From contig CM054116.1 of assembly GCA_028673005.1 (NCBI GenBank), forward strand, positions 132,471,547-132,535,546: a stretch of 64,000 nt of DNA, given 5' to 3'. The stretch comes from Tanypteryx hageni (Eukaryota > Arthropoda > Insecta > Odonata > Petaluridae). Numbering within the stretch: position 1 is the stretch's first letter; every line of letters begins with the position of its first letter. Shown here piece after piece: positions 23,301-36,139 of the stretch. The position numbers and the translations under genes were made by a program. The notes beneath the pieces are model-generated. The model was not told the origin of the DNA, ran no database searches, and worked only from the letters and a program-made list of their open reading frames with translations.

Positions 23301-26300
23301 TCATTGAATTCCAACGACTTATATATTTTATTATACATCAAATACAATTTAATAGTTGGCACCACCTGATAGCAAAAGCAAATATGTCAATCGCGAAATC
23401 CCGGGAGTTAGGTTTACCTAATCCCGAGATTTCGGGATAGAAATTTTGGACGGGATCCCGGGACTGCAATCCCTAAACAATGGAGGTGCAAAAAGTACAG
23501 GTTCGAAGAATCTTTTCCGGAAATTATCGGACAACTGTAGTAGAACATTTGTGGGGATCCGTTGCACGGAACACATTTACATTAAAACGGTCTGTGGAAG
23601 TTGGTATTGTAAAAATATTCAGATTTGTTCATATGGACACGGTACGAATGGAGACACTGAAATCATTTTGTGATTTTAACGACGAATTTTGTCGCATACG
23701 AGCACATGATTTCTGAGACTTATGCTTACTCTTGAAAGAATAAATACTAAAAATGGTTCAACAGCTTATTTTTTTATCAGTTGAAAATGCACCCGTTATT
23801 CTTCCGAAATTTGCCGAAGATCCTAAGTCAGCACTTTGGTTCTAGTTCTTACACAATGTTGATGCCATTTCCAAAATGGAGGGGAAGCCGCATGTGAATT
23901 TTTGCGCATGTATAAGAATTTGGAAGAGAAAGAAATCTAAGTTATTTCCGCCCAAAGTGAAAGAATTGGAGAGGAAAAGTGCTAACGATGGTACAGCCTT
24001 CCCTCGTTTTACGAACTTAATTCGTTCCACGAAAACTGTTCGTCAGGCGAAAACTCGTAAAACAAAGATTATTTTCCCATTGCATCGTCAAACGGTAGTT
24101 CGTAAAACGAGGGAAGGTGCATTCATTCATCCATCCATCAAGATGATCCAATCCAATTAAGTAAAGGACGCAAATTGGATGCACTCGAACAGCTAGAGAT
24201 AATTATTTGTAAAGACTCGCCCCTCTTAAATGAATACCTTTTCCACAATCATTCGGCTCTATTTAGCTTACCGAATATTTTTTTAATACTTTGTATGAAC
24301 ATTGTTGTCTTTGGCCCTTTTACCAAGTTTTCGTAACTTTTTGTAACATTTGGCTAGTATGATGCTTTCGCCTTCGTTTCCCAACCGCTCATTCAATTAC
24401 CTTAATCACCTGATGATGCTGCGATCGTAGTGAAACCGGTCGTGTTTAAATTTAAATTTGTGGAAACTACAAAGTCATTTTTTAATTATTACATATTGGA
24501 AATTATGTGACTCAGCACTTGGGCAAAAGAAATATTTTATGGAACTGTAAAATAATTTTATTTTTCTGAGATTTGAATAAGCTTTGTTACTTTTTGTTTC
24601 ATTAAATTGTAAATTTTTTTGAGAAACTTAATAAACTTCATTTCATGACTACGTATTGGTTTTAAGTCATCCTGATGTTTTGCTCTTCAGGCTGAAGAGC
24701 AGGCGCATGACCCCTCCTCTCCTCACTTCAGACGTAGTCAACCGCCGGGAAAACACGTGAGTGTTACCCTATTTATATGGTTAATCTATATATGTCTGTG
24801 TAATAATAAAACAAAAGATACATAATTATATAGTCAACAACAAAACATTAGTTCTCCTATCAAAAGATTGAAAATATAAATAACAATTATCTGTTGAATT
24901 GCATTTATGTTCTTTGTAATGTTTAGATGCTTCTACCAGCTTCCTTAGTAGACCATTTTTTCCACAGGTCAGATTTTGCGACGAGGTGGACACGCAGAAT
25001 TGGTAAATTTTCATTCAAGTATCTTATTGCGCCGCCCCAGCTCGCTGCTCGCAACAATCCCGTAATGACGTTTGGCGGACGTTCTGCCTGCTAACATTCT
25101 TGCAGCTTCACAGAGCGATATAACATTAGCAAAGTATTTCAATCAAGTTCGATAAATCAAAATTCATTCTTTACCTTTTTGCGAAAAAATCTTTTTAGGA
25201 TTAATTTTTAATTATTTTATTACGATGGTGGCCTGAGTCGCGCGCGGACATTTTGACAGCATGGGAAAATTTTGCCCGTTTAAAAAATAAAATACCATTT
25301 GCGAATAGGTTTAGTAAATGTTTGCCAGTAAATATGTAATACTTCTCATAACCAGCGACTTCAGCGAGGGCCAAAACGAGTATAGTGGAGCGAGGGGTTG
25401 TCGCGTGTAGCCCATGGAGCGGATGTAAACGGCTTGTGCACCATCGGCGCAAAAGTTGGAGAATCTAGTAAAACTTAAAAAACGTGTTAAAATTTGCACC
25501 GGCACCGATATTACAATTCTAAGTTATTTTGATACGCTAGAGAAAACTGCCCTGAACCACGGTTTTCGGATTTCCCATGTAAATCAAATGGGAAGGATAA
25601 TAGATCCTGGAATCGAACCCGAGACGTTCAATATTCGAAACAAAAACTAACCTCGGGAGCTCGGCTCCGGTAGCGGGAGACTTCCACAAAGTGTCATGAA
25701 AAGCGGTCGATTGGTGCAAAAGTTCATAGATAGGGGTTCAAGAGACGGTCCGGCGTCGGCTGCCGAGGAAGGAGAGACAAGGATGAAGAAGAAGACCTCT
25801 CGTTGGAGCCGGACGGGACGGAGGAAAGCGAAAATTCGACAAGTGCGTTGAGTTATACAGGTGGTAACGCGCCAGGGTTGTGGGGCGGGGCGGGGGGGAG
25901 AGTGGGGCCGTCGGGGGCGGGTAGGGCTGTCGTCGTAGGGGGAGGGAAGGGATGGAGGTCGGGGACCGATTTCGGGGCTTCTTGGGCCTCTGAAAACTCG
26001 TGAGGCGATTCCTGGGGGATAGATTTCGTGGGGCAGATCTGTTCGGGAGTGTCGCTGGGCGTCCAAAGAGGCTGCTGCGAGGTGGGATATTGGCGAAAAA
26101 AATTTTTTCGGGGATGGGTGGGCGGGCGGGCGGTGGGTGTGAGATTGATTGATTGCAAATGTTTTATTGTTTGGGGAAATTCGTTCCATAGTCTGCAAGC
26201 GGTAATAATGATGGAACGCTGAAAATTACTGTCTTGTGATGAGGAATAAGGAGTTTATGCCTCCCTCTGGTATTACGGTTATGTACAGTGTCTAAACTCC

Positions 26301-29300
26301 TGAATTCCGTGGAAAGATAATGTGGATTGTTATAAGTAAGTAATTGGTATAGTAAAGAAAGCAATGGAACCGTCTTCGGGACTTCAAATTTAACCAGTTT
26401 AGCTTCACGAGTGAATCAGAAATGTGGTTAGGGAATAGGTATAGTTGAATTTGCTATGTAGGCCAGGGGTCGGGAAGCTGAGGCTTCTGAGCCACATGCC
26501 TCTCTTTCATGACTTTCGTGCAGCTCCCTACATTAAATCTCTCAATTAACCCATTATTCCCAAAAACGTTTTTTTTTGCATATTTTATGAAATTTTTGTA
26601 TTACTATACATGAAATTGCCTTCTTTGGTAGGTTTTTCTTTTAAGTACTAAATGTACAAATTAATTCAATTATTCTTGTTTTGTACACCTTCAAACATGT
26701 ATATTTATTTAAACTGCGAACTTGCGAAAAAAAGAATTTGCGTCAAAAATCTATTAATTTCAAATAGCAAAATTTCAATAAATACAATTTTTCATTCCAG
26801 AATAGTTCATATTATAGACCACTTAGCATACACTTTACTTTAGTTTAACTAATTTTATGATGCCTGTTACATAGCTTTTAATTTTACAAAAAAGGAAATT
26901 AACCAATTTTAATTCTAGCACATGTAATTATTTCATATAAAAAACTTAGGGTAGTGGTTCCCAAACTGTGTGCCGCAGTAGATTTTTATGGGTGCCGCAA
27001 AAAAACTTTGTTTAGTACATAAATGAATCAAGGATTTTCATGTGTTGGTGAGTAATTGGGCATTGAATTTTTTCTAATACATTGATTAAGTGGTAGAAAC
27101 AATGAATGGATGTGTCCAAAGATTGTAACACCCGTATCTAAAAATATAAAAAGCTTGTTACAAGGCTGGTGAGACGCGAAAACCTCTTTACCTTAGAAAG
27201 TATGCCGCAACTTAAAAACGCTTGGGAACCACTGATTTAGGGTGTCGAGGAACATAGCACTCTTTACAAATAAATATTGTCCTCTTGGAACAATGTTTAC
27301 AATGGCGAAAGCGTGTTGATCCCTTGGTAATTACTTGGTCTCTGACATCGCGTTTGATTGAATCAAGTCCGAGCGAAATAGATGCGCGTGGATCTCTCCC
27401 AGCGGTCTCTGAGCCATAACGTCGCAAAAGGAACTAAAAACATTCCCTACGAAAATCTAAAATGGAATATTGTTATTCAATTAACTTCTATAAACATACC
27501 ACCCTTCTTCGCAGGAAACATAGACTGCCCACCCAATAAAAGAACACCACCACGTTTTCGTTCAATTAGTTGATCTGTACTGCGCAACATATTGATCATT
27601 CACATCAACCGCACACTTATTTAAATAATACTGCTAAAGTTATGAAAGGTACGGTTGTATTCAATTTCTTGGCTACTGAATAGCGCCTAACGTTTTTTAA
27701 GAAAGAAAACAAAGTTTTGAAAATAAAAAAAATTGGCAAAATATGTGATTAGTATACCTAAAAGGGAAATCTTATCTTACCTTAGTTTGTTGTCCAACTA
27801 CGGTGGTGAAAAAAATATTTCTAGATCGTTATTTTTTCATGTTAACTCTTACACAATGTAGAATTTACAAATAGAAGGAGAGAGAGAGAGATTATAATAA
27901 AACTTTTACGGAAATTATATTCTACTTAGGGTAGAAAGATGACAAGAGGCCAATAGAAATGGACGAACATAAAGAAACATTTGAAATTTTTGTTTAAACG
28001 GTATGGAAACAAAAATAACGCGGGCATTGAATATTTATTATAGAATAAATTGAGATTATAAAAAATATAACTACATTTTCAGGTCGCTCTAATGAAAAGA
28101 AGAATAATTCTAAATTGCTTGGTAACAAATGTTGCCTCTGGACAGATATGGGTTAAAACTAAAACTAAATTGGCTTCGTTAATAATCTTAATAAAAATTG
28201 CGGAAAAATAAAAAGATGGGCCTATTATTAGAAGAACCGTTTTTTTAACAGTTATAGTCGCAAAACGTGAAACGACGGCAAGACTAATGGGGGATGGGGT
28301 GGATGATCGCCCCCGTCATCCCCCGTGGATCCGCCAATAACTGCTGCTCTTCTTATGTTACGCGTTATTCATTATTTGAAAAAGTGTCTCTTCTCGTGAG
28401 AAAGGGTGCCGACGTCTGTCCTAGGCGGCCGCCTAGATCGCCTGGCCCTATATTCGCATTATTATATCCGATTAAAGCACTTCTAATACGGTTTTTTGTA
28501 TCTACTATGTCATTCAACCATTATCTATAATATACTGCCGTGGTTTCGCCATGCCGTCTGCCCCTCTGTCTGTCTGTCGGTCGGTCTGTTCGCTGTTCTA
28601 GAGCCCAAACGCGTACATAAAATCGAATCATATCTCGTATTTGGGCAATATATCATCTTTTGCAGACCCCATTTTCAGAAAAGTGACATTGCACAAAAAT
28701 AAAGGGTAGTTTATTCATCACGATTTTTAGAAACATTTTATTTACTCAGAAATGGCTGGAGGGAATTTTATTTAAATCTATCCAATTGTAGATCCTGATG
28801 TCACAATTAATACTGCGTAATCCATATGACTCTTACAGTCACTATATGCCTTCCAGTGACATTACAATCTACGCTAAGCGACCTTACCTAAGCCCTATGA
28901 CGCCACGCCTTCGCAGAGATCCACTCTAAATCTTACTACAGCATTACGGTTAAACTAAATCGAATGATATCTGACATTAGTTGATGATATCATTCATAAA
29001 AGACATTCTGAAGACATGAACGATATTTCGCAACAATTAAGGGTACTTTATTTTCGATATTTTAAAACAAAATCTTACTATAGCCTTACGGTTAAAATAA
29101 ATCGAATTGTATCTCATATTAGTGGATAATGTCGTTCATAAAAGACATTCTGAAGAGATGAACTATATTGCGCAACAAATAAGTGTACTTTTTTGTAGGA
29201 TATTTTTAAAGATTTACTCAACAATTGCTACAAGGATTTCGATTACATCCACCTTATCGTACAGTCTTGTGTCACAAATAATACTAACGAAGCCATATAT

Positions 29301-29837
29301 CCCAAAAAATACTAAATATCGAACTGTGGCATTAAAATATACGCTAAACCATTCTTAACATTGATTTATGAGCGATTTTCTTTTATTTGCGTACTCAGTG
29401 GACCAAACGTATATGCGTATATGAGAAATTTTGTGCAATGTTTATTGCGTCGTTTTTTTTATGAGTTGGCACGAAGGCCTTAAAAGAAAAATCTTCGATG
29501 AACGTTACAAGAAGCTGAATTTCTAAGCTGTAGAATTTAATAAACGATCTTTTATATCGAGGGAGATACTCATTTATTTTCTCTCTCTATCTCTGTCTTT
29601 CCTGTTCAGGTGGAGGTCCTGAGCGTTTCTCCGGCGGTAGGCGAAGCTGATGCGGAGGAGGAGGTGGGCGGAGGGGGAGTGGGGGTGGCGGCCATAAACG
29701 CCGCCAACTCGAGCGCCGCGGCGAAGGGCGACGCGGGGGAAGGGGAGGGCGTGGAGGTTTCACAGCCTCCCGCATCGGCGTCCAGCGTTGCGGACTTATT
29801 GGAATATCTACTTGATCTGGTAGATCTGGTAGAATGA
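20392..29837 (+). CDS. Membrane protein gene, unit 2 copy, frameshifted in exon 5
   Basis: Exons are 20392-20404, 21001-21176, 21407-21457, 24691-24756, 24968-25002 and 29610-29837. Exons 1-4 encode the same residues as unit 1, including the whole transmembrane helix and Arg patch. Exon 5 is 35 nt instead of 54 because 19 bp are missing between GACGAGGTG and GACACGCAG, with a TG microhomology at the break. Normal splicing into exon 6 then reads out of frame and reaches TGA after a few codons, so the acidic tail would be lost. Exon 5 is phase 0 at both ends, so skipping it would restore the frame and drop only 18 residues. Exon 6 itself is intact and differs from unit 1 by V133A and D148A. It is either a truncated variant, a pseudogene in the making or an exon-skipped isoform. 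Confidence 0.6.
21656..23483 (-). mobile_element. hAT-family DNA transposon (unit 2)
   Basis: The body is 21664-23475, flanked by AACATTGG and AACAATGG. Structure and position in intron 3 match the unit 1 copy. Its left end reads TGGGGATTGCCATCCCGG. Confidence 0.87.
22051..23365 (-). pseudogene. hAT transposase remnant (unit 2)
   Basis: Same broken minus-strand reading as unit 1. The largest piece (22854-22303) is open for 183 residues, longer than in unit 1, and the C-terminal ERAFSSAG motif follows after a frame change. Confidence 0.82.
23997..24117. mobile_element. Short inverted-repeat element, perfect arms (unit 2)
   Basis: The 20-bp arms at 23997-24016 and 24098-24117 are exact reverse complements, so the single mismatch in unit 1 is a later change. 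Confidence 0.5.
25493..25708 (-). mobile_element. tRNA-derived SINE, minus orientation (unit 2)
   Basis: Same element as at 5950-6165, with the same B box and A-box-like sequence. Confidence 0.65.
25723..26140 (+). other. GC-rich block, possible extra exon (unit 2)
   Basis: Same block as in unit 1; the candidate exon is 25743-25860. One G fewer in the G-run and added A/T near 26098 change the downstream frames. The acidic stretch itself stays open. Confidence 0.33.
26464..26545. mobile_element. Fragment of hAT-type nonautonomous element (unit 2)
   Basis: CAGGGGTCGGGAAGCTGAGG and the following GAGCCACATG...CTCTTTCATGAC resemble the end of the common animal hAT elements that start CAGGGGTCGGCAACC. 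Only one end is recognisable. Unit 1 has lost most of it: GAATC joins directly to TTTCATGAC at 6871. Confidence 0.45.
26945..27243. mobile_element. hAT-type MITE with TSD (unit 2)
   Basis: The body is 26953-27235, with the same ends and the same flanking 8-mers as unit 1. Confidence 0.8.
27244..27623 (-). pseudogene. piggyBac-like transposase remnant (unit 2)
   Basis: Same fragment and Cys-rich tail as unit 1. It is followed upstream by about 247 bp (27661-27912) that unit 1 lacks. Confidence 0.63.
27661..27912. other. Block present in units 2 and 3, absent from unit 1
   Basis: AT-rich sequence, including a (GA)n run near 27880, lying between the piggyBac-like remnant and TTATATTCTACTTAGGG. 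In unit 1 the flanks are joined through ATTATTATTATA at about 8027. The unit 3 equivalent is 47985-48265. No coding sequence seen. Confidence 0.6.
28929..29212. repeat. 142-bp tandem repeat pair (unit 2)
   Basis: Same arrangement as at 9048-9331. Confidence 0.63.
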
Positions 29838-30016
29838 GCCTACCATCTGGTAAGCGAATATTCTATCTAATGGTATATTAGAATTTCTGGCGATATCAAT
29901 GAAAATTTGATAGATTTTCTAGTAATTTTTAAAAGTTGCCCTTTTTCTACGCACCATAAAAAATTATATACAGATTTTCGTATATTTTTAAGCATTACAA
30001 CTTTAATATCAAATAA
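29838..30016. other. 3' flank of the membrane gene (unit 2; same in units 1 and 3)
   Basis: Sequence after the TGA up to the hAT-like element, presumably 3' UTR. No poly(A) signal stronger than the AATAAA inside the element is evident. Confidence 0.3.
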
Positions 30017-30362
30017 CCTGTAGTCAGGCCACCAGTGAGACTCAGAGAGGTCCGAGCCACATCCAGATTTTGAGGCCCCTCGCCGTAATAAATATAAAAA
30101 TGTTAGGCATTATGTAGCCCACTTTGGTGGTCGGGGTTCGCTGAAAGGTTACAGAGGATCGATTAAAAATCAAATTGTAAGTTACGTTCTATGTCACTTC
30201 ATCTTTTCTGAATGGAAGATGAACAAGGGCCCTCTTTTCGACAAGCCCCCCAGATAGTGCCTGTGCATAATTCCATCTCTGAAAAACTTCCAAAATTTGA
30301 GGGCCCCTTAAGCTTGAGGCCAAATGCCCCCCCCCCACATTTTCATAGGGCCTGCCTATAGT
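30017..30362. mobile_element. Nonautonomous hAT-like element (unit 2)
   Basis: The body is 30025-30354, with the same ends as unit 1. The poly-C run is shorter. Confidence 0.58.
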
Positions 30363-31241
30363 TATTTTGCACCAGATAACCTTCCACGACCGATATAGCT
30401 TATGTAATGGCGGCCATAAGAAATTTAGTTTAAATCACATTGGTGTTTTTTTCTATTTTATATAAATACCAAATTAAGGTAATTAACAAATTGTTATAAT
30501 ATCAATTGTGAAATTTTTGTATAACATAAATTACTCATGGAAAAATAGCTAAGTGAAGCTCTATTCTACTTACGTACATACATACTTAAGATATATATCA
30601 GTAATATAATTTTTGTATTGTTGTATTACGCTGTATCACATTGACAGTGTGTAATTACTCCAACCTACAGAAATGTAGACTTGTTTGGTAAAATGATCCT
30701 CAGATCAATTTATGGCCTGCATAGAACCTGAACAACATGTATATGAAGATATAGATTTCATTTTATAATAATGTCATGATAGTAAGACATTAATTTTTAT
30801 AATATAAATAAACTATTATGAAACAATATCATTTTTTAGATTTTAAACATTTCATAATTTCCATTTAGCATTATCGGTTATAATAATAATAATAATTTTA
30901 ATAACACTGTAGGTCTCAAATAGGCATGGAGCAGGTACATAACAGCAATAGTACATTGCTACAGAATAAATCAGTTCATGAACTTAGAAATTCTTGAACA
31001 CTATAAAAATTATTATTTAACAATCAACATTTGAATCTTTTCTAATGATAGGAATACTTGAATAACATTTAACATTACAAGGTAACTTGTTATAAGCCAC
31101 TGAGGTGGCATTGTTGATAGCCTATAATCCTTGATATGAACATCATCTTTGTGTCCTGTATTATAATTGTAAAGCTTCTGATTAGATTGGAACAGTGAAG
31201 AGTTTTGTTTTACAAATATACAACAATTTAAAAAATACATA

Positions 31242-31246
<5 letters not shown>

Positions 31247-31305
<59 letters not shown>
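31247..31305. repeat. (TA)n microsatellite, 59 bp (unit 2)
   Basis: Longest of the three runs. The 39 bp that follow it in units 1 and 3 (starting GTATGGGGTATTG) are deleted here. Confidence 0.95.
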
Positions 31306-31312
<7 letters not shown>

Positions 31313-31609
31313 GGTTTACCAGGAGAGCTTTAATGGCCGGCTTTTTTCAGGAAAAAGACTTTATTGGCATATTTATCATGACCCCAAAAGATTATTCCAT
31401 ATGACAAATAAGAATGAATCTTTTCATTATATAATAATTTTAACATTTCAATATTGAAAATTTTGAATAATCTATGTAGCATAAAATTTCCAGTTGATAA
31501 TTTTTACTTTCTCCAATGACAGTGCTCGAATGAAAGTCGGCAACGCTGGTCACCAAGGCCCACGTGTCTCCCCGCCCCCAGAAGCTAACAAGTGTCTCTC
31601 ATCATTGCG

Positions 31610-31663
31610 ATGGACAGTGGGGCTGCTTTTTTAATAGATTCTTTATTTAAGGAGCTGAATAAG
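31610..31663 (+). CDS. Weak candidate first coding exon (unit 2)
   Basis: Same 18-codon frame and donor as in unit 1, with GAT to GCT at codon 6. Open throughout. Confidence 0.22.
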
Positions 31664-34600
31664 GTAAAATTATCACTCAACTATATTAGAGAACATCATT
31701 ACGATAATAATGAATCAAACATGTTGGGGAGTAAATCAGGATAGGAATAATAAACACAAGAGGATTTATATTCCCAGTACAGCTCATTCATTAAGTTTTG
31801 TTTTGAATGCCTGGGCAAAAATGTAGTACAAAGTATGCACTGCATATCTATACTATAGTAAATCTGCTTCTAACCTATGAGATATCATATAGGAGGATAC
31901 TCTAGTTGGTAGCATGAACTAAGGCAGGTGGCATCTGGATGGCATGGAATGTCACTTGGTTTCCGTCACTCCTTCACTTGGCCATTCAGCATCAGTCTGT
32001 TACAGCAGCTTTTGGGGTGCTGTTTGTACATTTGCGGCATAATTTTCGTGTTTATTTACTTGTTTTACAATTGAGATTTAAACGGTGGTGTTCTAAAATG
32101 GAGAGCGAAGGAAGTAAGCACAATGTTTTGCACAAACACGCAAGATAAATCATAAATAAAGTGTAGCAGTACTCGGGACCAGCGGAACAGGGTTGCAAAA
32201 CAGGCAACTGCCTAGGGTGCCAAAGATTGAGAGGCAGAATGAAGAGTCAATGATTTGATTTCACAGCACTGTATATGTGTGTGTCTGTATTCTTTTCTTT
32301 AAGTAATGTATACTTATCATTCATCTTTGATTGATTCATTTTGCTATATTTTTTACATGCATTTGTGTTGTATAAACCTTTATATTCAAAATGATTTCAA
32401 TTCCTCTTCAATGCTGTGCACTACCCCAATCCTAAAAGTATAAGAAGAACTAGCGGTCTGAAGATGTTGGCGTACCAACTAAAATATGAGCCTAAAGTTA
32501 TGATTTGCGTAATCTCTTGCTAAAAAATTATCATCTTAATTCCCATTTTTACCACTGTTACTAACCATAAAGCTTTTTAATGTGGAATGATATTGTTTTT
32601 AGTAATTATGAAAAAATATTTAATAATAAAAACAAGCTTTAATAATATTATATTTAAGTAATACCGGTGCTTATAGACATCATTGTGTAATTACTAATAA
32701 AAGTAATTTTCAACTGTTAGATTTTTAGTCACATTTATATTGGAGTAGAGTGCCAAAAAATTGTTTGCCAAGAGTGCCAAACTGTCAGTAGTACAAAAAC
32801 GAGATGGAGCATGCAGATGACTCAACACGTACAGCAGGTTACAATGTTGCCAGTTGTCAAGAGCAAACAGCGAGCGCCTGTGGCATATCATGCATTGCTT
32901 TCTGAGCAAAAGCTTATGCAGGCTGCCGGTTTGGCAGCAATGTAACGTGTATTTCTCTCTCTCACTCTGCGCAGTAATGTTGACTCACCTGCCTTTGTCG
33001 TGCTGTAAACTATATTAGGGGGATACTAATGTTTAGGCACTTTCAGATGAGCTGGAGACAGGACGATATTATGTGTGTATGACCTTGTGCATAACTGCCT
33101 AGACAAATCAAAAACCTCATAATTGTCAAATAATGCAGCCGCTATAAAATTACATAGAAGTCTAAACAAATATTTAAGGTATATGTATTTCTGATTGTGC
33201 TACAAAATACAAGCTGACGGGTTTGTAAATGTGGAAGTGTTGATGTATTGCAGCATTTTTGTGTTTCGAATCTCCCAGCAGAAACGGAAAAATTATTTCT
33301 GATCAATTAATTGAAAATATTGCTTGATGAGATAAAAGCATGGAAAAAATCATTTAATGGGTGGTGACAGACTTTCAAAATTTATTATCTCTTTATCCAT
33401 TCATTTCAGTGAACAGTTTTCTCAGGATGCCAACAAAAGACAAGATATTAAGGGGATTAACTTAACTGTAAATGTGAAGGCCATAGCTATTTACAAGCCC
33501 TCATTATTCTACAATAGAACAGTTTGAATGTGTAACGTTCCTTAATTTCCAGAGCAGATCTGTGATAAATGCATAAAAATGATGCTATCAAATAGTCAAG
33601 CAGTGGACTTGAAATTTCTTAATTATGAACGAAATGTGCGCGTGTATTATTGGCTAATCAACCTCTTCTTGGATTATTATAGCCATAGCTCCTTCCACAC
33701 TGAACACACTCACAGTGAAGGAGGGGATCCCAGTGAGGGCTCCTCAAACCACACAAACAGGAGGTCGGATCACCTTGGAAAAAATCCTACCTTCGCAGGA
33801 TTCAGGCCTGCTGTGTTTTGTTTGGGGAACCATATTTCAAGTACTTTACTACTATTTTTTTAAATGTTTATGTTATTTTGTAATAGCCTTTTGTCTGTGA
33901 ATTAATAAATAATAATAAATCTTTTATTGCAGGTTCAGAATGTCTCAATTAATTTTATAACAAAAACTTCATTGTTGAGGAGCAACAGCTAAGATATTAT
34001 GATGAATTCTGCTCAAATAGAAGGGTAAAGGGGTAATCCATCACTGAAATATTAAACATTCAGGATGTACAGGGATGCTTGAACTCCAGGGAACTTCAAT
34101 CTCCTACCTGAATCAATAATGCTAAGACCACAGAGGCCAACACGTTGTCTTTCAACTGGATATCCCGGACAATTGCAAGTCAACTTTTGAGAACCTGCCC
34201 TAAATATGATTTCAAAGAATCTCCAAGCAGCCCAAGTGTTAGTGTTGCTGCTATGCTTGAACAAGTTTTGCTTAATTTACTTATATCTTTTTGTTAAAAA
34301 CTAAAAATTGTGTTTTTGGTAGCATGCATTGCAGTCATTACCTAAGTTCTAGCCACCTGTGGTTCAGAAACAGCAAGTGTGAAATGCCTCCATACTTGAG
34401 CTTACCTGGTCAGAGATGTGGATTATATTTAATGTGACTGAAAGACTGTGAAATGCGCTCATACTGTAAAAATAAATAAATAAAATATCCAATACCCTGT
34501 CTTTTATTCAATTTTACTGTTTCTTGAATGCTGATATTTGCTTTACCTGCTCCACACTAAGATTTAAATAGAATTAAGGATTTTGTAGCTTTTCACTATA

Positions 34601-35782
34601 ATAAATGAGCTGTATACATCATCTGTCTTACGAAATTCCGCAGATAATTAAAAACTGGTTATGCAGGAGCATTTCCTCTTTTTAAGAATATAATTGTTTT
34701 TAGCATTCAGTGGTTTTTTATTGTGCGGTTTTACAATTCTTTTCAGATCTGAATAATTTGGATATTGAAACAGTGTTGCCTTTCCAAAACTTAAAATATC
34801 TGTAGAATCAGAAAGAAAAATCTGTAGAATTATCTGTTAAAGGAATATTTATGCTCAAATTTTGTTTTATATATGTAAATTTAGGAAAAACTAAACACGG
34901 TTATTTTACTTGCTTTACTAAAGAAATAAATCAGTTTTTTATGATAATAATTATTTATTAATGGAAAAAGAAATACATCTGTTAGGAATATATAATGCAA
35001 CTAGGTATGGCAATAAAACTAAATGGCTCAACCCTAAATGAAAAATATGTAAATCGAAAAAATATTTTTATGAATACATATGATGAAAAAGGTAAATGAA
35101 AATTTTTAATTCCCTCTAATTTACTACAACGTGATTTAGGACTATACTTAACGATTATATTTCTCTCCTGCCTTGATCGATCTCTTTAACAGTGACTTTC
35201 TTGCATTAAAATTATAACGATATGCATTCTTTATGAATTGTTTTGTTAATATTAAACCTGCATTAAGGAGAATATCTAACGTAAGACATTACTAAGGGTA
35301 AAGTGTTTACGATAGTCGCAGGTAGGTGTTGTAGTGATGGCAACAAAAAAAATAGTGCTTTACATATCTCAAACAAAACATTATATGGAAAATGTTTCAA
35401 ACATAGGTTATTGAAAATTAAATTTCCTACAACTTTTATTCCAATACATATATACACTCATCAAATATTAAACCAAATATTTCAAAAGAATCTGATGTGG
35501 CCGCCACATTACTTTCTCCATGACTAATATTTCGAAAAATTACAAACAGTGGTTGTGGCAGCTAAAAAATATGGTTTTTAAAAATGTTTCGAACAAATGT
35601 TGTAGAATATTCAATTTCCTGCAACATTTATATACCCATACATATACCCATTGATATAAAATTTCCAAAATTTTGACAGTTTATATTTATCAAAGCTTTC
35701 ACTTTGTTAAAATCTAATACAACAATGCATTTAATATTGAATTCACATACACATAACATTTAAAAGACAAAAGTAATCAATT

Positions 35783-36139
35783 AAAATCTTTTTTAACACT
35801 TAGAATATACCTAATCATACTTATAATTCAAAGTTTAGTATAAAAATTTAGGTCTGTGCGGGACCTTCTACTAGAAAGTGTAGTTAAATTGAGATGTGCT
35901 AGTATATCATTATAGGAAATATCGACCAGTGAAATTACCATTTTAAATGGCAATCGATCTCAGAAATTTCTGCTGGACTCGTTCCATCATGTGGGAGTCC
36001 ATTTCATAATATGGGCTCCAATTGACTGAACAATACTCCAGCTGACTGCGGACACACAGCAGTTACAGCAAATAAATTAGTAAAATCAGTTGTATTCCTG
36101 CATATAAATCCAAGAGATTCCATTGCTGCATTTGAAATA
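35783..36139 (-). pseudogene. LINE reverse-transcriptase C-terminus (unit 2)
   Basis: As in unit 1, but it extends further upstream on the minus strand (AAMESLGFICRNTTDFTNLF near 36135-36070), with a frameshift before QLEYCSVNW. It stops at 36139 where the Tigger terminus begins. Confidence 0.82.
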
